DNA from: Zygnema cylindricum | Lineage: Eukaryota; Streptophyta; Zygnematophyceae; Zygnematales; Zygnemataceae | DNA length: 64,000 nucleotides | Reading direction: 5' to 3' | Assembly: GCA_037447655.1 (NCBI GenBank) | Contig: JBBHKE010000893.1 | Location: 683,186-747,185, forward strand | Shown: positions 10,606 to 22,910 of the stretch, piece by piece | Layout: the number at the start of each line of letters is the position of its first letter | Numbering within the stretch: position 1 is the first letter of the stretch | Made by a program: the position numbers and the translations under genes | Notes under the pieces: generated by a model | Told to the model about the DNA's origin: nothing | The model's input: the letters and a program-made list of their open reading frames with translations, nothing else | Databases searched by the model: none

Positions 10606-11711
10606 CTTCCTCCTTAGTTGAGTATAAGGATGAGAACTTGCTCCACGACATCTTGTAATTCGAGATCATTATTCAATGGCAGTAAAGAAAGAAGTGATAT
10701 CTAATATATGTGATGGATTAACGTTGTGGTGATAATAAAAAAAATAGGTTTCATTTCACTTTTTTTTTTGCAAGATTTAAAGGGTTGTTCAGCAATGATG
10801 TGGAATTAAAGGCTTAGAGAAAATAACACCAATAAGCTCGGCGGAAACGGTTGAATATAAAAAATTTCATCGGCAAAATTAACATATAACTAAAAGTCAT
10901 CGTTTTAAACAAAAAAACGGTGGCCAACTACAAAATACTGAATAATTTGTCTTCAATAATGGTTTTTATAGATTTTAATATAGCTTAGTTACATTAGTGA
11001 TACGTTCGAACTTTAAGCTTTTGCTATTTAACTACTCATTTATCTGGTAGAAAATGTCATAAAACGAGATATCAAATAGTTGGGGGATGAACAAATCTTG
11101 TGGTGTCACAATGCCTCTTTTACGCTTCATCCTTGATGGACATAATACGAGGACATCAAGACGTATCAACAAGACACTTTTCTTGTCTAGTCAACATTTT
11201 GAACTTAGGAAAAAATTGGATGATATTTTTTTTTTAGTATTTGTTTGAAAATATCGATGTATATAATGGTTGTCGTCTACTTGTCGAACAAGATTTGGCA
11301 ATGATAATTTGAGATTTGAGGCAACAAATGGTGCTTTAGGTCGCCCAAATACGGTCGAAAGCACACCAAGTTTGAGCTTTTTGAAATAAAATGATTCATG
11401 TTAGATCCTCATAGCAATAATAGAAAAAAAAGGTTTTTTGGTCAATAAAAGCGATATAACCATTTCATTATTTAATGTTTTTAGGAACCAAACAATGTGG
11501 TTCCGACTAAAGTCTCAAGTCCACAGAGCAATTTATAGGTCATTTATGTGGATAATGGGATTTGGTTGTGACAAAAATATCATGTTCATATTTCCATGCA
11601 TATCTCATCGAGGTGGACGATGTGACTTTTAACACAAAAATCAACAGAAAGAAAGCCCACGAGCAAAATACCGCGGGCGGGCCATTGGGTTTCGTATGAA
11701 CATCATCATAA
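10606..11711. other. AT-rich gap between two LTRs, no gene seen
   Basis: Low-GC sequence with A and T runs. I see no convincing open frame, tRNA or further transposon domain. The flanking LTRs face each other in opposite orientation. Confidence 0.5.
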
Positions 11712-12763
11712 TGCAATTTTGAGACCTCCATAAGTCCTCAGAAAAGGCAGCTCACACGAAGCCTCTAGGATAACTCTGACCCCTTTGTGTTTCAGGAAGA
11801 ATTACTGCCACCCTGGTAGACAAAAACTCTGACCACCTTCACCCTTATGAAGGCAAGACTCCCTTGAGTCTATAGCAAAAAGAATCTTTGAATTTGCTCC
11901 CTTGAGCAGTAAGTTATGGAGGGTCAACGTTGACCTTTTGTAGAGAAGCTCTCTATGAGAGAGGGTCCTATCTACCAAATTTTCCTAAGTCCTATCTCTC
12001 TCTAAAACTCTATCTACTAAACTACGGCACCAATCAAAATACTATGTCGTATAGGAAGGTACAGGTGCCAGTGTACTTTCTGTACGGCCATTGTACGACA
12101 TGGCAAACTAGTCGACACATGTTATATTTACATTCGTTCCTGTAATCCTCGGAGATGCCGTAATCCAATGTGGTCGTGCCACGTGTCAATCGATGTGGCG
12201 GTGACGCAAAACTGCGAAAATCCTATTCTGCAATCTCGGCATCCTTCGCGGCCGTTCGATCGAAACTTGGTTTTAATCGCAGCTGTCATAAATCGTTGCG
12301 TGATATTTGTTTCGTTATCGAAACAAAATGTCGGTATCCGTTTCGGAACCATGCCGTACTCCGTACTTTACAAACCTGTATCCATGCGCGACGTCTATAG
12401 TTATAGTTAAATGAATTGGTTCATGCTTCACAGTTTATATATTTGTCAAACCATATATGTCTCAGCACCGATCCTAGACTCTAGGATAAAGCTACCGTCT
12501 ATTTCAGACTTGACGGACGGCCAGTACCAAGATCAAATCCTGGATCCGTCAAGTATATTTTGGTGAATCTACCAAAATTTACCACCTATCTCTCTATCTT
12601 TTAAGCTACATTGGCAACCATGGCTCTAGCTTCATCTTCAACTTTCAGTGACTGCGACAAGTGTGGGAGCTGAAGAGAGGAGTTAAAAGCAGACTGCTTT
12701 GGCTTCTTTTCTGTCTTTCATTTTAGACCTAGAAAATGCTATAAAAAACCATTAATTTCTACA
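11712..12763 (-). mobile_element. Solo copia LTR, inverted relative to 8581-10605
   Basis: A 1052-bp sequence with TG at 11712 and CA at 12763. Read on the minus strand it starts TGTAGAAATTAATGG and carries the TTTTCTAGGTCT block shared by all LTRs here, then matches the older LTR to its end (TCTCAAAATTGCA). The flanks CATAA and CTTAG do not form a clear target duplication. With 9962-10605 it makes an imperfect inverted repeat separated by about 1.1 kb. Confidence 0.85.
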
Positions 12764-14695
12764 CTTAGTGACGTGAATTTGTTCGAGCACCAAATGTAAT
12801 ACATTCGACTGTTGTACCAGTATGCACGACAGGTGTTCACGTCTCAATGTCTCCCACTTCTATACTAGCTTAGAAAACTTGTAATCACGCGCTCACTTTA
12901 GACACGATCTCAAAATTCTTGCCAGTAGGGAATTGAGCTTTTGTGGGAGATAATCCAAGTTTTCAAACAATATTTATATTGGTTTGGGGGTCGCTGAAAA
13001 TAAAGATGGGGAAAAATATGGGGATAGCTCGTTATTAAGCGTGGTCTCTGTGTGAGCAATGGAGGCATTAGATGGTGTGGCATCTTTGACTTTGGACAAA
13101 AAACTAGACCTCCAAAATCACGGGCGATAGTATTCGCGGTAATATAAATTGCGAAATGAGAAAACTGTTAACTGAAGGTGAGCAATAATAGATGAATTGA
13201 CTTTAAAGACAAATTAGCGGTTAGAAGTTGAATCATAGTACGATTTTTTGAACTATTTAATATTTAAGTTGCGTGTAAAAAAAAATATATGTAAAAAATG
13301 TAACATTGATGTTCTTTATGTTTGTACATCTATGGTGCTTTTGTACTTTAAAAAGTAAAATTACTGTTATATGTGATTGTGTATTACGTACAGGTAGGGA
13401 CACATGGGTAGACTAAACTAGTGTAAGAAATATACTACCAAACATGAGAGTTTCAACGACTAAAATGCTTTCTACCAACATCGGCCACTAAACCGTGAAT
13501 CTTTAATAACATTAAAAAACAATTAACTGTTATTCGGGTTATAGGTCGTTCGTTAAGAAGGAATTATCGCTAATTTATACATATAGCTCTATTTGGGTGT
13601 GTTTCCCGTAGTGTAGCCGATTTAGTTTGTGTTCACATAGTTGATGTTTGAACATGTGATAATAGGTTCGTGTGATGCCCCCTCGTCTTTATCAATGTGA
13701 ATTAAATTTGAGAGTGCTTTTTCGTGTCGACCTCTTTATCTGACAATCATTCTTTATGATTGTACAAAATAACAAACAAATTAGTACGGACTGACACATT
13801 ATGTACAATACACTATTTAAAACTGTCCAAATTAGAGTTATTAACATTAATTAAATAGTGCATATCTTAACGCAATAATACAATAAGAGTTATTAATTGT
13901 ATTTTAGGTACGAGGGTCAAAAAATGGGGGCGTCGAATCTGCGTTATTAACGCTATAGTGATTCACGATGTAGTGCAATATGACACTTATGTTGAATACA
14001 TTTCCCATTGTTGTTTTTGAATTTTTAGCCTTGGCACTTTATAAGGTTTAATCACACTAAATTTTGTTTCTTTTTTCGATCGTGGCTTTTTTGTGGGTCA
14101 CACACTTAAGTAGCGTTCTTAACACTAGATTAGGACCTCGGGTTAAGAAAATAAGACCTGAAATTAGGGGGATTAGTTCTATTAAAGATAGGCCTTGTAG
14201 CTGCCAAAAAATGTCTTGCACCTTCTCGTGAATGCGGAATTTATCGGCACTCCAAAAAAAAAAGATCGGACAGTCAGAATAATGTCCATAAAATTAGTTG
14301 GGGAATAAAGATTGAAAATCAGATGCAGTGCACGCTCTTACACAATTGTACTCTTAAAATAAAAATAGTAAACAGTGTTCAATTATTTAAGATTTTTCGT
14401 TGACGCTCTTCAAATTTCGTTGACTACAGCCTGCACGTTCATAACATCATTTTGCAACACAGAAGAATTTAATTAGGCCTCTTTTCCATTTGGCGGCCCC
14501 AATAAATATACTGAGGCGTCTATTTGTAGGGTTTACTGGCAGGGCGTTCTATTGTGTCGGGCCAGTAAACAACGTCTCGCAATAATGATTTGCGCCACGT
14601 AGGTTAGCGTCCAGATTTTGAAAATCTGTAAATAATCTTCAAACGGGAATATAATATCTGTACCAGCGGAGGTAGCTAATGATTCGTACGAAACG
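12764..14695. other. Intergenic, no gene seen
   Basis: AT-rich DNA without a supported open frame. About 13795-13985 contains a degenerate copy of the inverted-repeat element family 1 (GTTATTAACGCTATAGTGATTCACGATGTAG), the only copy of that family I found outside an intron. Confidence 0.5.
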
Positions 14696-15018
14696 TTTGC
14701 GGCCAGGTTTTAACTTTGAAAATGGAAATCAAAGCGTGGCAAGAGGCACATGGCCTGTACGACGTGTAAGCCTGTCATAGCCTTGTTCGAGTTGGATATT
14801 TTTTTTTTCTTCACGTGTACCAATGGTACACGACCAGTGTGAAGCAACTCTCCTCGTTTGCGGCCACATTTTAATTTTGAAAATGGAAATCAAAGCGTGG
14901 CAAGAGGCACATGGCCTGTACGACGTGTAAGCCTGTCATAGCCTGTTCGAGTTGGATATTTGTTTTCCTTCTTCACGTGTACCAATTGTAGACGACCAGT
15001 GTGAAGCCACTCTCCTCG
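14696..15018. repeat. Tandem duplication of about 161 bp
   Basis: Two head-to-tail copies, 14696-14856 and 14857-15018, both starting TTTGCGGCCA and both containing CAAAGCGTGGCAAGAGGCAC and CTTCACGTGTACC. They differ by a few substitutions and a change in a T run. They lie about 1.2 kb upstream of the kinase-fold gene. Confidence 0.9.
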
Positions 15019-16254
15019 CGAGAAGACTTTCTTCACACGTGTCGATTTGCGCGATTGCTTCTCGAATCTAAAAGTGTGAAAGATCCAGCGGTCGATACTT
15101 ACGCCAATAATATTGGAGCATCCCGACAGCCATCCGGTAAAGATGTTTCGTCTGACAACAAAAAAACTTTTGTACGAATTTTTACGATATCGTACGGCAT
15201 CCATTAAACAGCCCCACTTTTTTTCTAATGGCAAACCACCCTCATTGAACGTAGTCTACGTTTCCAGGGTGGCTTTTACGGTAGCTAACAGCCAGATTCT
15301 GCTCACGAATGCGGTACTGTACTTTGACAGAATGGGAGATATTCGTTTGTGGAATAGCACACCAATGATAGCTGCTCAAATTTGACGCCAAATCCCGCTA
15401 ATCTTGCGGACTGATTTTGCCCATCATAGAATGGCGCAGGTCGTGAAACAGACAAAGAGATATTTCAAACATTTTGAACAGGTCTGAAACTTCCCTGGAA
15501 CTGTCGCTGGACAGATGGGCCGTTTTCTTAGATTTTACGAACTTTACTAGTCTGAAATTTAGTTGCCGTACATAACCTAATGTCCTGTCTCGTTCCGTTG
15601 ACGAATCGTCTGTGAATGACAAATTATGCGCTGGACGGCAGCCGCCAAACTGGGCCCACTTGATTGTTTGCATTCATATTTGTATTTTCTACATCAGTGA
15701 AATGCCAACACGTGTCAGAACTACTCTTTTCTCTCAGCCACAAATATCGGGCGGCACAACGTCCAGCATCGAGTGACTGCCTGCAGAAGTTTCCTTAGAT
15801 CGATCACGACAGATGGATCCCCTCGACCGTACCTAGCCCTCCAGCGTGGCTATCCACCTGTCACCGCCATTTCCTTCCAGCACTACCTCTTCTGCTCTCT
15901 CATTCGTCCTCCTAATTATTCGACATTGGTCGTCCAAATTCTCCTCGAACCACCCCAAAATCGACGACGCCTTTTTTTGTCCTCTATACCGACGTCCGTA
16001 CCACCTCCCGCCAAACCCTCACTATTCACACTTCATCCGTTTAGTACACTCGTCAATTCGTTCTGTACGTCTGTACCTTTTCAATGTACGGACCATTGGT
16101 ACCATCCGTACTTGCCATGTTGCGTGTACGCCACCTGGACCATTTCTAACGCCACTTGTCACCGCCTGGCCGCCTCATTCCAATCCAGGTGTTCCCATTC
16201 AGGCGTCCATGGCAGCGCGACCCGCTCTTCGACCCGCCATGCAGGCTCCCCGCC
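15019..16254. other. 5' region of the kinase-fold gene
   Basis: The GC content rises toward 16.2 kb. Several overlapping open frames exist (15773-16393 and 15846-16421), but they are Arg/Pro/Ser-rich and lack any family signature. I read the region as promoter and 5' UTR. A cluster of GTAC cores lies at 16044-16129. Confidence 0.45.
16044..16129. promoter_or_regulatory. GTAC cluster upstream of the kinase-fold gene
   Basis: Seven GTAC cores fall within about 86 bases (for example CTGTACGTCTGTACC, ATGTACGG and CCGTACTT). One per 256 bases is expected by chance. GTAC is the core bound by plant SBP-box (SPL/CRR1-type) factors. Regulation by them is inference. Confidence 0.35.
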
Positions 16255-16590
16255 ATGGCGTCCGATCTCGAGCGAAACCGGCGCGAAGGTTCCAGCTCCG
16301 CCCGCGGACCAAGGAAGGGCGCAGTGCAGAGAGACAGAAAAAGCTCGCGCAGACCACGGCCATGGCGCCCAAGAGGTCGGGAAACGCAGGTGAAGAGGAC
16401 GCGTGGCTTGACTGGATATGATTTCTAAAGCTTAAATCTTTCAGATACACTGGATTTCACGCACAACAGTATCCTTTTTTCGCTTTTCGTGTTTGTTTTT
16501 TTTTTTTTTTTCTTATCGTTTTCTTTGTTTTCGCTTTTATTTTCGTTTTTTTTTTCTTGTTCTGTTTTTTTTTTTTTTTTGTGTTTGTTT

Positions 16591-16644
<54 letters not shown>

Positions 16645-16676
16645 CCTTTGTTTTTTTTGTTTTTGTTTTTTTTTTT

Positions 16677-16712
<36 letters not shown>

Positions 16713-19568
16713 TTCTTTTTCTTCTTTTTTTTTTTTTTTGCTTTTTTTATGAGCCTCCGGCAGATGCGGATGGAAGCCATGGCGGAAACTATGGAAGTCT
16801 CCTCCGGCTGGTCGAGCCCCTTCATGTTTCCGCAGACAGTCGGCGTTTTCTCCGACCACTTCGTGGCTTCGGAGGAGGAGTTAGGGCGAGGGAGTATTGG
16901 AACCGTACGGAAATGTACGGAGAGAGCTACTGGGAGAGTCCTCGCCTGCAAGTCTGTCAGCAAGGCTGTATTGCTGGTGAGGAATAGGAAAGAGCTTTTC
17001 GACTTTTACTTGATAGGCCGATTTGGTACCACTGGAGAATAGTAATTTTAGTGTCACCTTGTTATTATTTGTATTATTTTTGTTGTTACTTCATTATCAT
17101 CATTATTAATATTGTTATTGTTATTATCACTTCGTTATCATTATTGTTACTATTATTTTTATTTTGTTTGAAAAATATATATATATATATATATATATTA
17201 TTTTTTACATTGTTGTTCTGGTTAGTGATATTATTAGTATTATTGTTATTATTATTATTATTAATGATATTGTTGTTGTTGTTTTCTGCATACGTAATTG
17301 GTTTACCTATTAGGAGGATTAATGATGGTATTTTCTCGCAATTTGATAAACAGTTGTCCATCAGTGATTTTGGTTTTCTTGACCCTTAGTTTTTTTTTTG
17401 TTAGATTCGAAATAGCGAATTTTTGAAGGCAAAAGTGATCCTGCCTCCATGGCTGGAGGTTGATGACATGTTTGATGACAAGTATGAGAAATACCTCTTA
17501 CATCGCCACACTGTCCATCCCTATTAGAGTTACTGAAGTGTTGGTGTAAACACTTTATTAGAATTAACTGCATAATATATTTATTACAATATGTTTTGCA
17601 ACGGGCTTACTGTGGGCTGCTTATGAAAAAATATTATCAACACTAATTTATGATTTCAGGAGAGAAACACTGCCTGGAATCAACACTATTATAAACACTA
17701 ATAGCGATGTGCGGTATGGTAGAGTTAATAACACCAATTCGAGTGAGGGATTTTTTGACTGAAAATCATATATTAAACGCTGTTTGTTGAAGTGTTTCAC
17801 AATGAGACATAATGGGCCACGTTGCTAAACATAATTTAGTGTAGTTCAGCAATGATAGTAGTGATAGTAGTAATGGCAGCAAGTATGGTAAGAACAGTAA
17901 TTGAAGTACTAAACCCAATAATGGGAACCGTAATAGTAATATCGGGAATAAAAGTAGTTAAGGACAGTAGCAACAGTATCGGCAGCTGTTAATAAAGCAA
18001 CACAAAAAAATGTCAGCAGCACAACACAATCAACGTTCTGGTGACGTGACAGCTGTTTGGAAATAACAAAAAAAGTTCAGTGCCAGAAAGCACAATCGCA
18101 AGAGGTCCTTAAAATCTCGTACACCTTACATTGTAATAGAGTTAGTGAGTTATTAACATTCACTGTTGCTAAGAGTACTATTAATATTGTTACCATTGCT
18201 GATAGTATTGCTCTTTGAGTATTATAGATGGTAGGATATCATTTGTTATTCTGTTGGTATCACTCTTATTGTTGTTATTGTATTGTTGGAAAATATATTC
18301 GTTGTCATTATTATTGCTCTCTTGGTAATTTTTATTTGTTATTTGTTGTCTTCTTAGCATTCTTTTTGTTTGTAGTTAGGAGTTTAGATTTTCTTTCTTT
18401 TCTTTTTGAAATTTCATGTATCCACTTCTTTTATATGATTTGATTTTGAGAGCAGATTCATTTGCGACAGACAATTCCTGAAACAGTAAAGAAATTTATC
18501 ACCTCTTTCTTCGTCTCTGTCCCCCTCCTCTCCCTGTCTCTCCCTCTCTCTCCCTCTATTCTCTTCTTCCTCCCTCTTCCTCTCTCTCTCTCCCTCTCTC
18601 TCCCTAACTCTCCCTTTCCCTCTCTCTCCCTCTCTTTTTGCTTTTGCCCTCTCCTTGTCCTCTGTAGCCAGATCAGTCGACTACGGCACGCCTTCACATG
18701 GAACTCTCCGTTCAGTCCAGTCTCGCCAGCCATCCCAACATCCTGGAGCTCATAGGCGTCTATGAGGATCAGTACAATGTACACATTGTCACAGAATTTT
18801 GTGGTGGAGGATCTCTCTGCAACATCCTTCAGAATGGAAGTTCTTTTGGAGAAACCGAAACAGCGTGGATCTTCAGGTCTGTGAAAAAAACAAGTCACTT
18901 TCTCCTTCCGCTCTGAACACTCTCTTTCTGGATGAAAGAGAAAGAGAATCAAACACTGTTTTCAGACTGGTTGCTTGGTTTTTCTGCAGTTTGTGTTTCA
19001 GTTGAGCTTGATGTTAAGGGAAACTACGATCTTGGTAAAGGAAAAGACTCAGAGAAGTAGGAACGTTTGCCAGTTCACATACCTGTTCCATGTTTGTTCT
19101 TGCAGTTCAGCAAAAGTTTGAGTTGGAGTTGGAGTTGGAGTTTTAGTGAGTCTGAGTCTGATGGAAACTATGGTCCTGACAAAGGAAAATACACCTTTGC
19201 TTGGTCACATACCTGTTCTATGCTTATTCCCGCAGTTATGTTTTTGAGTCTGAGGCTGACAGAAGCTGTGGGACTGGCAGGAGGATCCTCCGTGGAGTGC
19301 ATGCCTGCCATTTGGCAGGAGTGATGCTCCGAAATTTGGGCCCAGCTGCCATTCTGCTATTGGGCGGCGCTGCCGGTGGAGAGCCCCAGCTGGCAGACTT
19401 CAGCAGCGCCGTCCAGGTGTCGCGAGGCCACGGGGTGACAGGTGTTGCAGGGACGCTGAGTCACATGGCGCCAGAGATGCTCTGCGGTGCCGTTTACGGC
19501 TTCCCGGCTGATATTTGGAGTCTGGGAGTTTTGCTTTTTCAGCTCTTGGCAGGTGAGCTTTTTTGACT

Positions 19569-19620
<52 letters not shown>

Positions 19621-19874
19621 GCTATCTCCCTCTTTATTCCTATCCCTCTCTTCTCCCTCTCTCTCTCTCCCTCTGTTTCTCTTTCTCACCTCTCAATAAG
19701 TCTTTAAGAAGTTTTTAATAAGGTGTTCGGAACTGGAAAATGAGTTTGGCGGGTGGGCTTTCCATGATTCATCGAGTCTTTTTGATAGTTTCAACAAAGT
19801 TAATATTGGACTGAAAATTTTCCATGGAAAGTTTAGGACTGGACAAAACATTGATAATTTCCCCTCATGAATGG

Positions 19875-19905
<31 letters not shown>

Positions 19906-21200
19906 CAGGTTATTTTCCCTTCCGTGGGGAAGGTCCACCCCAGACTATGGCTTCAATTTTTCGCGCCCTTTTAGACTGCGCCCATTTAGACTTCCAGGAA
20001 TCACCGTGGCCGTCGATTTCAGCCCCTGTGAAGGCTCTGGTGCGTCAGATGCTCGCCCGAGACGCCCGAAATAGACCAACCACAGAGCATCTTCTCCACC
20101 ATCCATGGCTCCGACATTCGGGGACCGACGGAGGAGGTTTTCCTTCTTTCCTCCCTCTCCATGCGCAGCCGTTACACGGTTTCTGTTCTCGGCCGTCTCT
20201 ATCTACCGCGATCTCGGGAACCGCATCCTCGAATCAGTCTTCTTTCGCCTCCGTTTATCCTCTCACTTCCCAACCTTCGAACTCAGGTTCTATTCGTCAC
20301 CGTTTGGCCAATCAAATGTGTTCTTTCCCTCAACAGATGATTCCCACTCAGTCCATGGCTATCCCTTCTCCTCTCGCTGTCACTCTCCAGACACAACTCC
20401 CTACCGCTTGTCTCCCTTCTTCCGAAAATGTCTATACTCAGGCCATGTCAGCTCCATCCTGGCAAACAGTCTCCTCTAGGCCTTCGGGTCCCGCTCTCCC
20501 TCTCTCCCCTGGACTCGCTCCTTCTGTATCTACCACCTCTAGTGGAGGCGATCCAGAATCGGCGGATCCCTCTCCATTTTCATCATCCATGGGAGCGGCT
20601 CCTCCTCCTCTTCCTCTCCCTTGGAGGAGCCTATCGGGAGAGGCCTCTCCCGAGCCACTATTTGCCCACTTTGACTTCCCTCCCATGGATCTCTGTCTGA
20701 AGCCCGAACAGATGTATGTCCTTCCTCCTCCCTCCAGGTCCGCCATAGGTCTCATGGACCACGAACCAACCTCGATTCTCCAGGTGGCAGTATCCAACGG
20801 TCCAGATCTGTTGTCGCAGACTCAGAAAATAGAAAATTCTCCTTTGGGAGAGGATCTTCTTCGGGATATTCCCGAGGTTCTACCTCAGCTTCTCGATACA
20901 GAAAACAATCATCCCAAGGATCATTGTGAGCCGTTGATTTCGCATGGGATTCCGGCGTCAAGATCGCCTTCTGGGACGTCGGATTTGACTTCGGTTTCTC
21001 CAAAGGGAGTGGCTTGTCCTTTGCCATGGAAGAAGGAGTGTACTGAGACGGGGGAAATGAAGGAAGGGGACGAGAAAGATCACAAAAGGACAGAAAATTT
21101 AGAAGCTCAGAGGGAATCGACCTACGATTTTTTGTGTGGATTACATGATTTGGCAGAATCGTGGTCGAAAGAATCGGTCCTCGCTCAACTGGCGACATAG
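16255..21200 (+). CDS. PEPKR2-like protein kinase-fold protein, predicted pseudokinase
   Basis: Five exons, 16255-16389, 16764-16976, 18668-18876, 19281-19552 and 19909-21200, close in phase to 706 residues. Exon 1 is basic and the least certain; I chose the first ATG in the frame that joins exon 2. The kinase domain (about 75-340) resembles CDPK-related PEPKR2: glycine loop LGRGSIG (85-91), ACK (Lys108), an alpha-C Glu (Glu128), GTLSHMAPE and PADIWSLGVLLFQLLAG. The catalytic loop is lost: HRDLKPEN reads LRNLGPAA (202-209), so the catalytic Asp is Asn204 and the loop Lys and Asn are Gly and Ala. DFG reads DFS (225-227). It may still bind nucleotide but should not phosphorylate by the usual mechanism. 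A Ser/Pro-rich tail of about 350 residues follows. Substrate and partners are unknown. Confidence 0.85.
16495..16748 (+). repeat. Poly(T) tract of about 250 bp in intron 1
   Basis: Nearly pure T on the sense strand with rare G or C, ending just before the exon 2 acceptor (CCTCCGGCAG|ATG at 16763/16764). It may act as an oversized polypyrimidine tract. Length is uncertain because such tracts are hard to assemble. Confidence 0.9.
17085..17285 (+). repeat. AT-rich microsatellites in kinase intron 2
   Basis: A pure (TA)n run at 17175-17198 is flanked by TTA/TTG trinucleotide-type repeats. Confidence 0.85.
17505..17850. mobile_element. Family 1 inverted-repeat element, two abutting copies (kinase intron 2)
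   Basis: Two copies lie head to head around AATAGCGATGTGCGG. The left one has the reverse orientation (AACACTAATTTATGATTT), the right one the forward orientation (AGAGTTAATAACACCAATT ... AATTTAGTGTAG). A further end fragment (AATAGAGTTAGTGAGTTATTAAC) lies near 18135. Confidence 0.6.
18505..18655 (+). repeat. CT-rich low-complexity tract before exon 3
   Basis: Mixed (CT)n/(CCCT)n sequence directly upstream of the acceptor at 18667. Probably an extended polypyrimidine tract. Confidence 0.85.
19018..19260 (+). repeat. Duplicated segment with repeated splice acceptors in kinase intron 3
   Basis: A unit of about 140 bp starting GGAAACTA occurs twice, at 19019 and 19161. Each copy contains CACATACCTGTTC followed by a polypyrimidine tract and CAG (TTCTTGCAG at 19097-19105, TTCCCGCAG at 19227-19235). 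The acceptor chosen for exon 4 (19280) lies downstream of both. Confidence 0.75.
19570..19690 (+). repeat. (TC)n microsatellite in kinase intron 4
   Basis: A pure TC run of about 50 bases at 19570-19619, then CT-rich sequence. It starts 17 bases after the exon 4 donor. Confidence 0.95.
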
Positions 21201-22910
21201 TATACTTATTTCTATTAGGGCAGTTAAGGGCAGTGCATTGCATGGAGAGCTCTTTCTACTGCTGCAAGATGCGGAAATATGTTTTGTGACGTTTTTCGAG
21301 TTTTTCTTTTTTTTCAAAGGTGTAATTTTTTTTTCCCTCCGCGTGGATGGTTGCAAACAACCAGAGTGTGGGGAGGCTTTGGGTTGATAAAAGTTTTTGC
21401 GCTCGTTCGTCACTACAATACTCAGACCTGTTAAAATGTGGTTGTTATTGTAGGAAACGGCGTCTCCAATGTTTTGACGAAGTCTCAGTTTCAGCTTATA
21501 CATTTGACCGTGTAAAGATGGTTAACATATAGGAGTCTGGGTAGCAATAAGGAGTTCCTAAAGAGTTCCTTTGACCAGTTTATTATGAAGTATTGTTCGA
21601 TGGTAGTGTTTTTATTCAGAGGAAGACTTTTGACTTTCTCGATTTTACTGTTAGTTTGTTACACATGGGACACATGCAACTAAGGTCTCAAATCGGCAAA
21701 CCTCCTATATGAGGGTAGTCGTCCTGTAATGTTGTTTTAACTTTATTTCTTGTAAAATGCCCTCTAACTATCCTCCTTGTAAAGCACTTGAATGCTTATC
21801 TTCTTTTTCTGTAAAAAGGGAATGCTGGTGTTACATAAAACGTGTGAGCCGAACGTTATTGTTTTTCACGGTGATGGTGTTGATTATAATAGAGATGTCC
21901 TTTACAGACAATAATGTTCAAAGCATTGCTATTGTGCTTTTGCTTGACCTTTCGAGAAAATATATAATGATGTCTTTTTGAAATTAAGGTGTTAAACAGC
22001 TGAAAGATATTCTTGATAATATGACAGGTGTGTTACAGTGGTTTACAACTTTGATTTTGAAAGCTCTAACAATTTTTTAATTGTAAATAGTTGCATATGT
22101 ATGAAGACAATCTAATAAACAATATTAAACAACATATGCAATCATATCTTAGCATTTATATGTTGGATTATATATTATATGTTAGCATATGTTGGATTTA
22201 AACAGTACCCTCCTGAAAGTAAAACCGGTTGAACAGTTAAACTGTTTAGACAGTTAAAGTCATTAACAGCCTGAATGTAGAGAAAAAATGAAAGTGCCGT
22301 TATATGCGGAATGGTGCTCTCTTTTTCAAAATAATTTTCTTCAAGAAAATTCCTCTTGCAAAGACGGCTGGTTAAATTTCAAAATTTAAACTGCTCAAAC
22401 CAAGTTTGTGTAGTAAGTTGGCCACCATGAGTTCATAAATTTAACTTGATTTTAAATGCAGATCCCTGAGCTCAAAATTCACTTGAAAATCAGAGATTTT
22501 AATCCTGGACTATTGAATTCAGAATTATAAACTTATTCAGAAATATTGAAATATGAAATACCGCTATTTTCATTGAGATGACATCATTTATGAACGGAAA
22601 ATAGAAATGTTCAAACATATTGTTTAAACAGCATCATAAATAATCGGATAATTGAAGAACATATCCAAAGGGAATGACATTATCAAAAACTTCCGTTATT
22701 TTACACAATTTGATTTTTTCCTCCTGAAATGCCATCTTTTTAGCCTTTGCGTACTAATTTTCTTTCCACGTAAACCTGTTATTTCATGTAGCATTGTTCA
22801 AAACCACACGATATAGGCTCTTTCCCAAGAAAAAGACGCTCAATTTGAAATACGTTCTTTCCCGAGAAACGGAGCAGTCTCTTGTCACACTCCCTTCCCT
22901 ATCAAATGTC
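21201..22910. other. Tail-to-tail gap (3' flanks of kinase-fold and transaldolase genes)
   Basis: AT-rich sequence between two convergent genes. No open frame or repeat stands out. It should contain both 3' UTRs. Confidence 0.5.

Noticed and set aside
15773-16421. Overlapping open frames of about 200 codons upstream of the kinase-fold gene
   Set aside because: Low-complexity composition, no family motifs and overlap with each other; only the third frame from 16255 joins the next exon in phase.
16425-16987. Long Phe-only or Lys-only open frames on both strands
   Set aside because: They are translations of the poly(T) tract in intron 1 and have no domain.
18458-18952. Arg/Glu-rich minus-strand open frame
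   Set aside because: It is a shadow of the CT-rich intron tract and of kinase exon 3.
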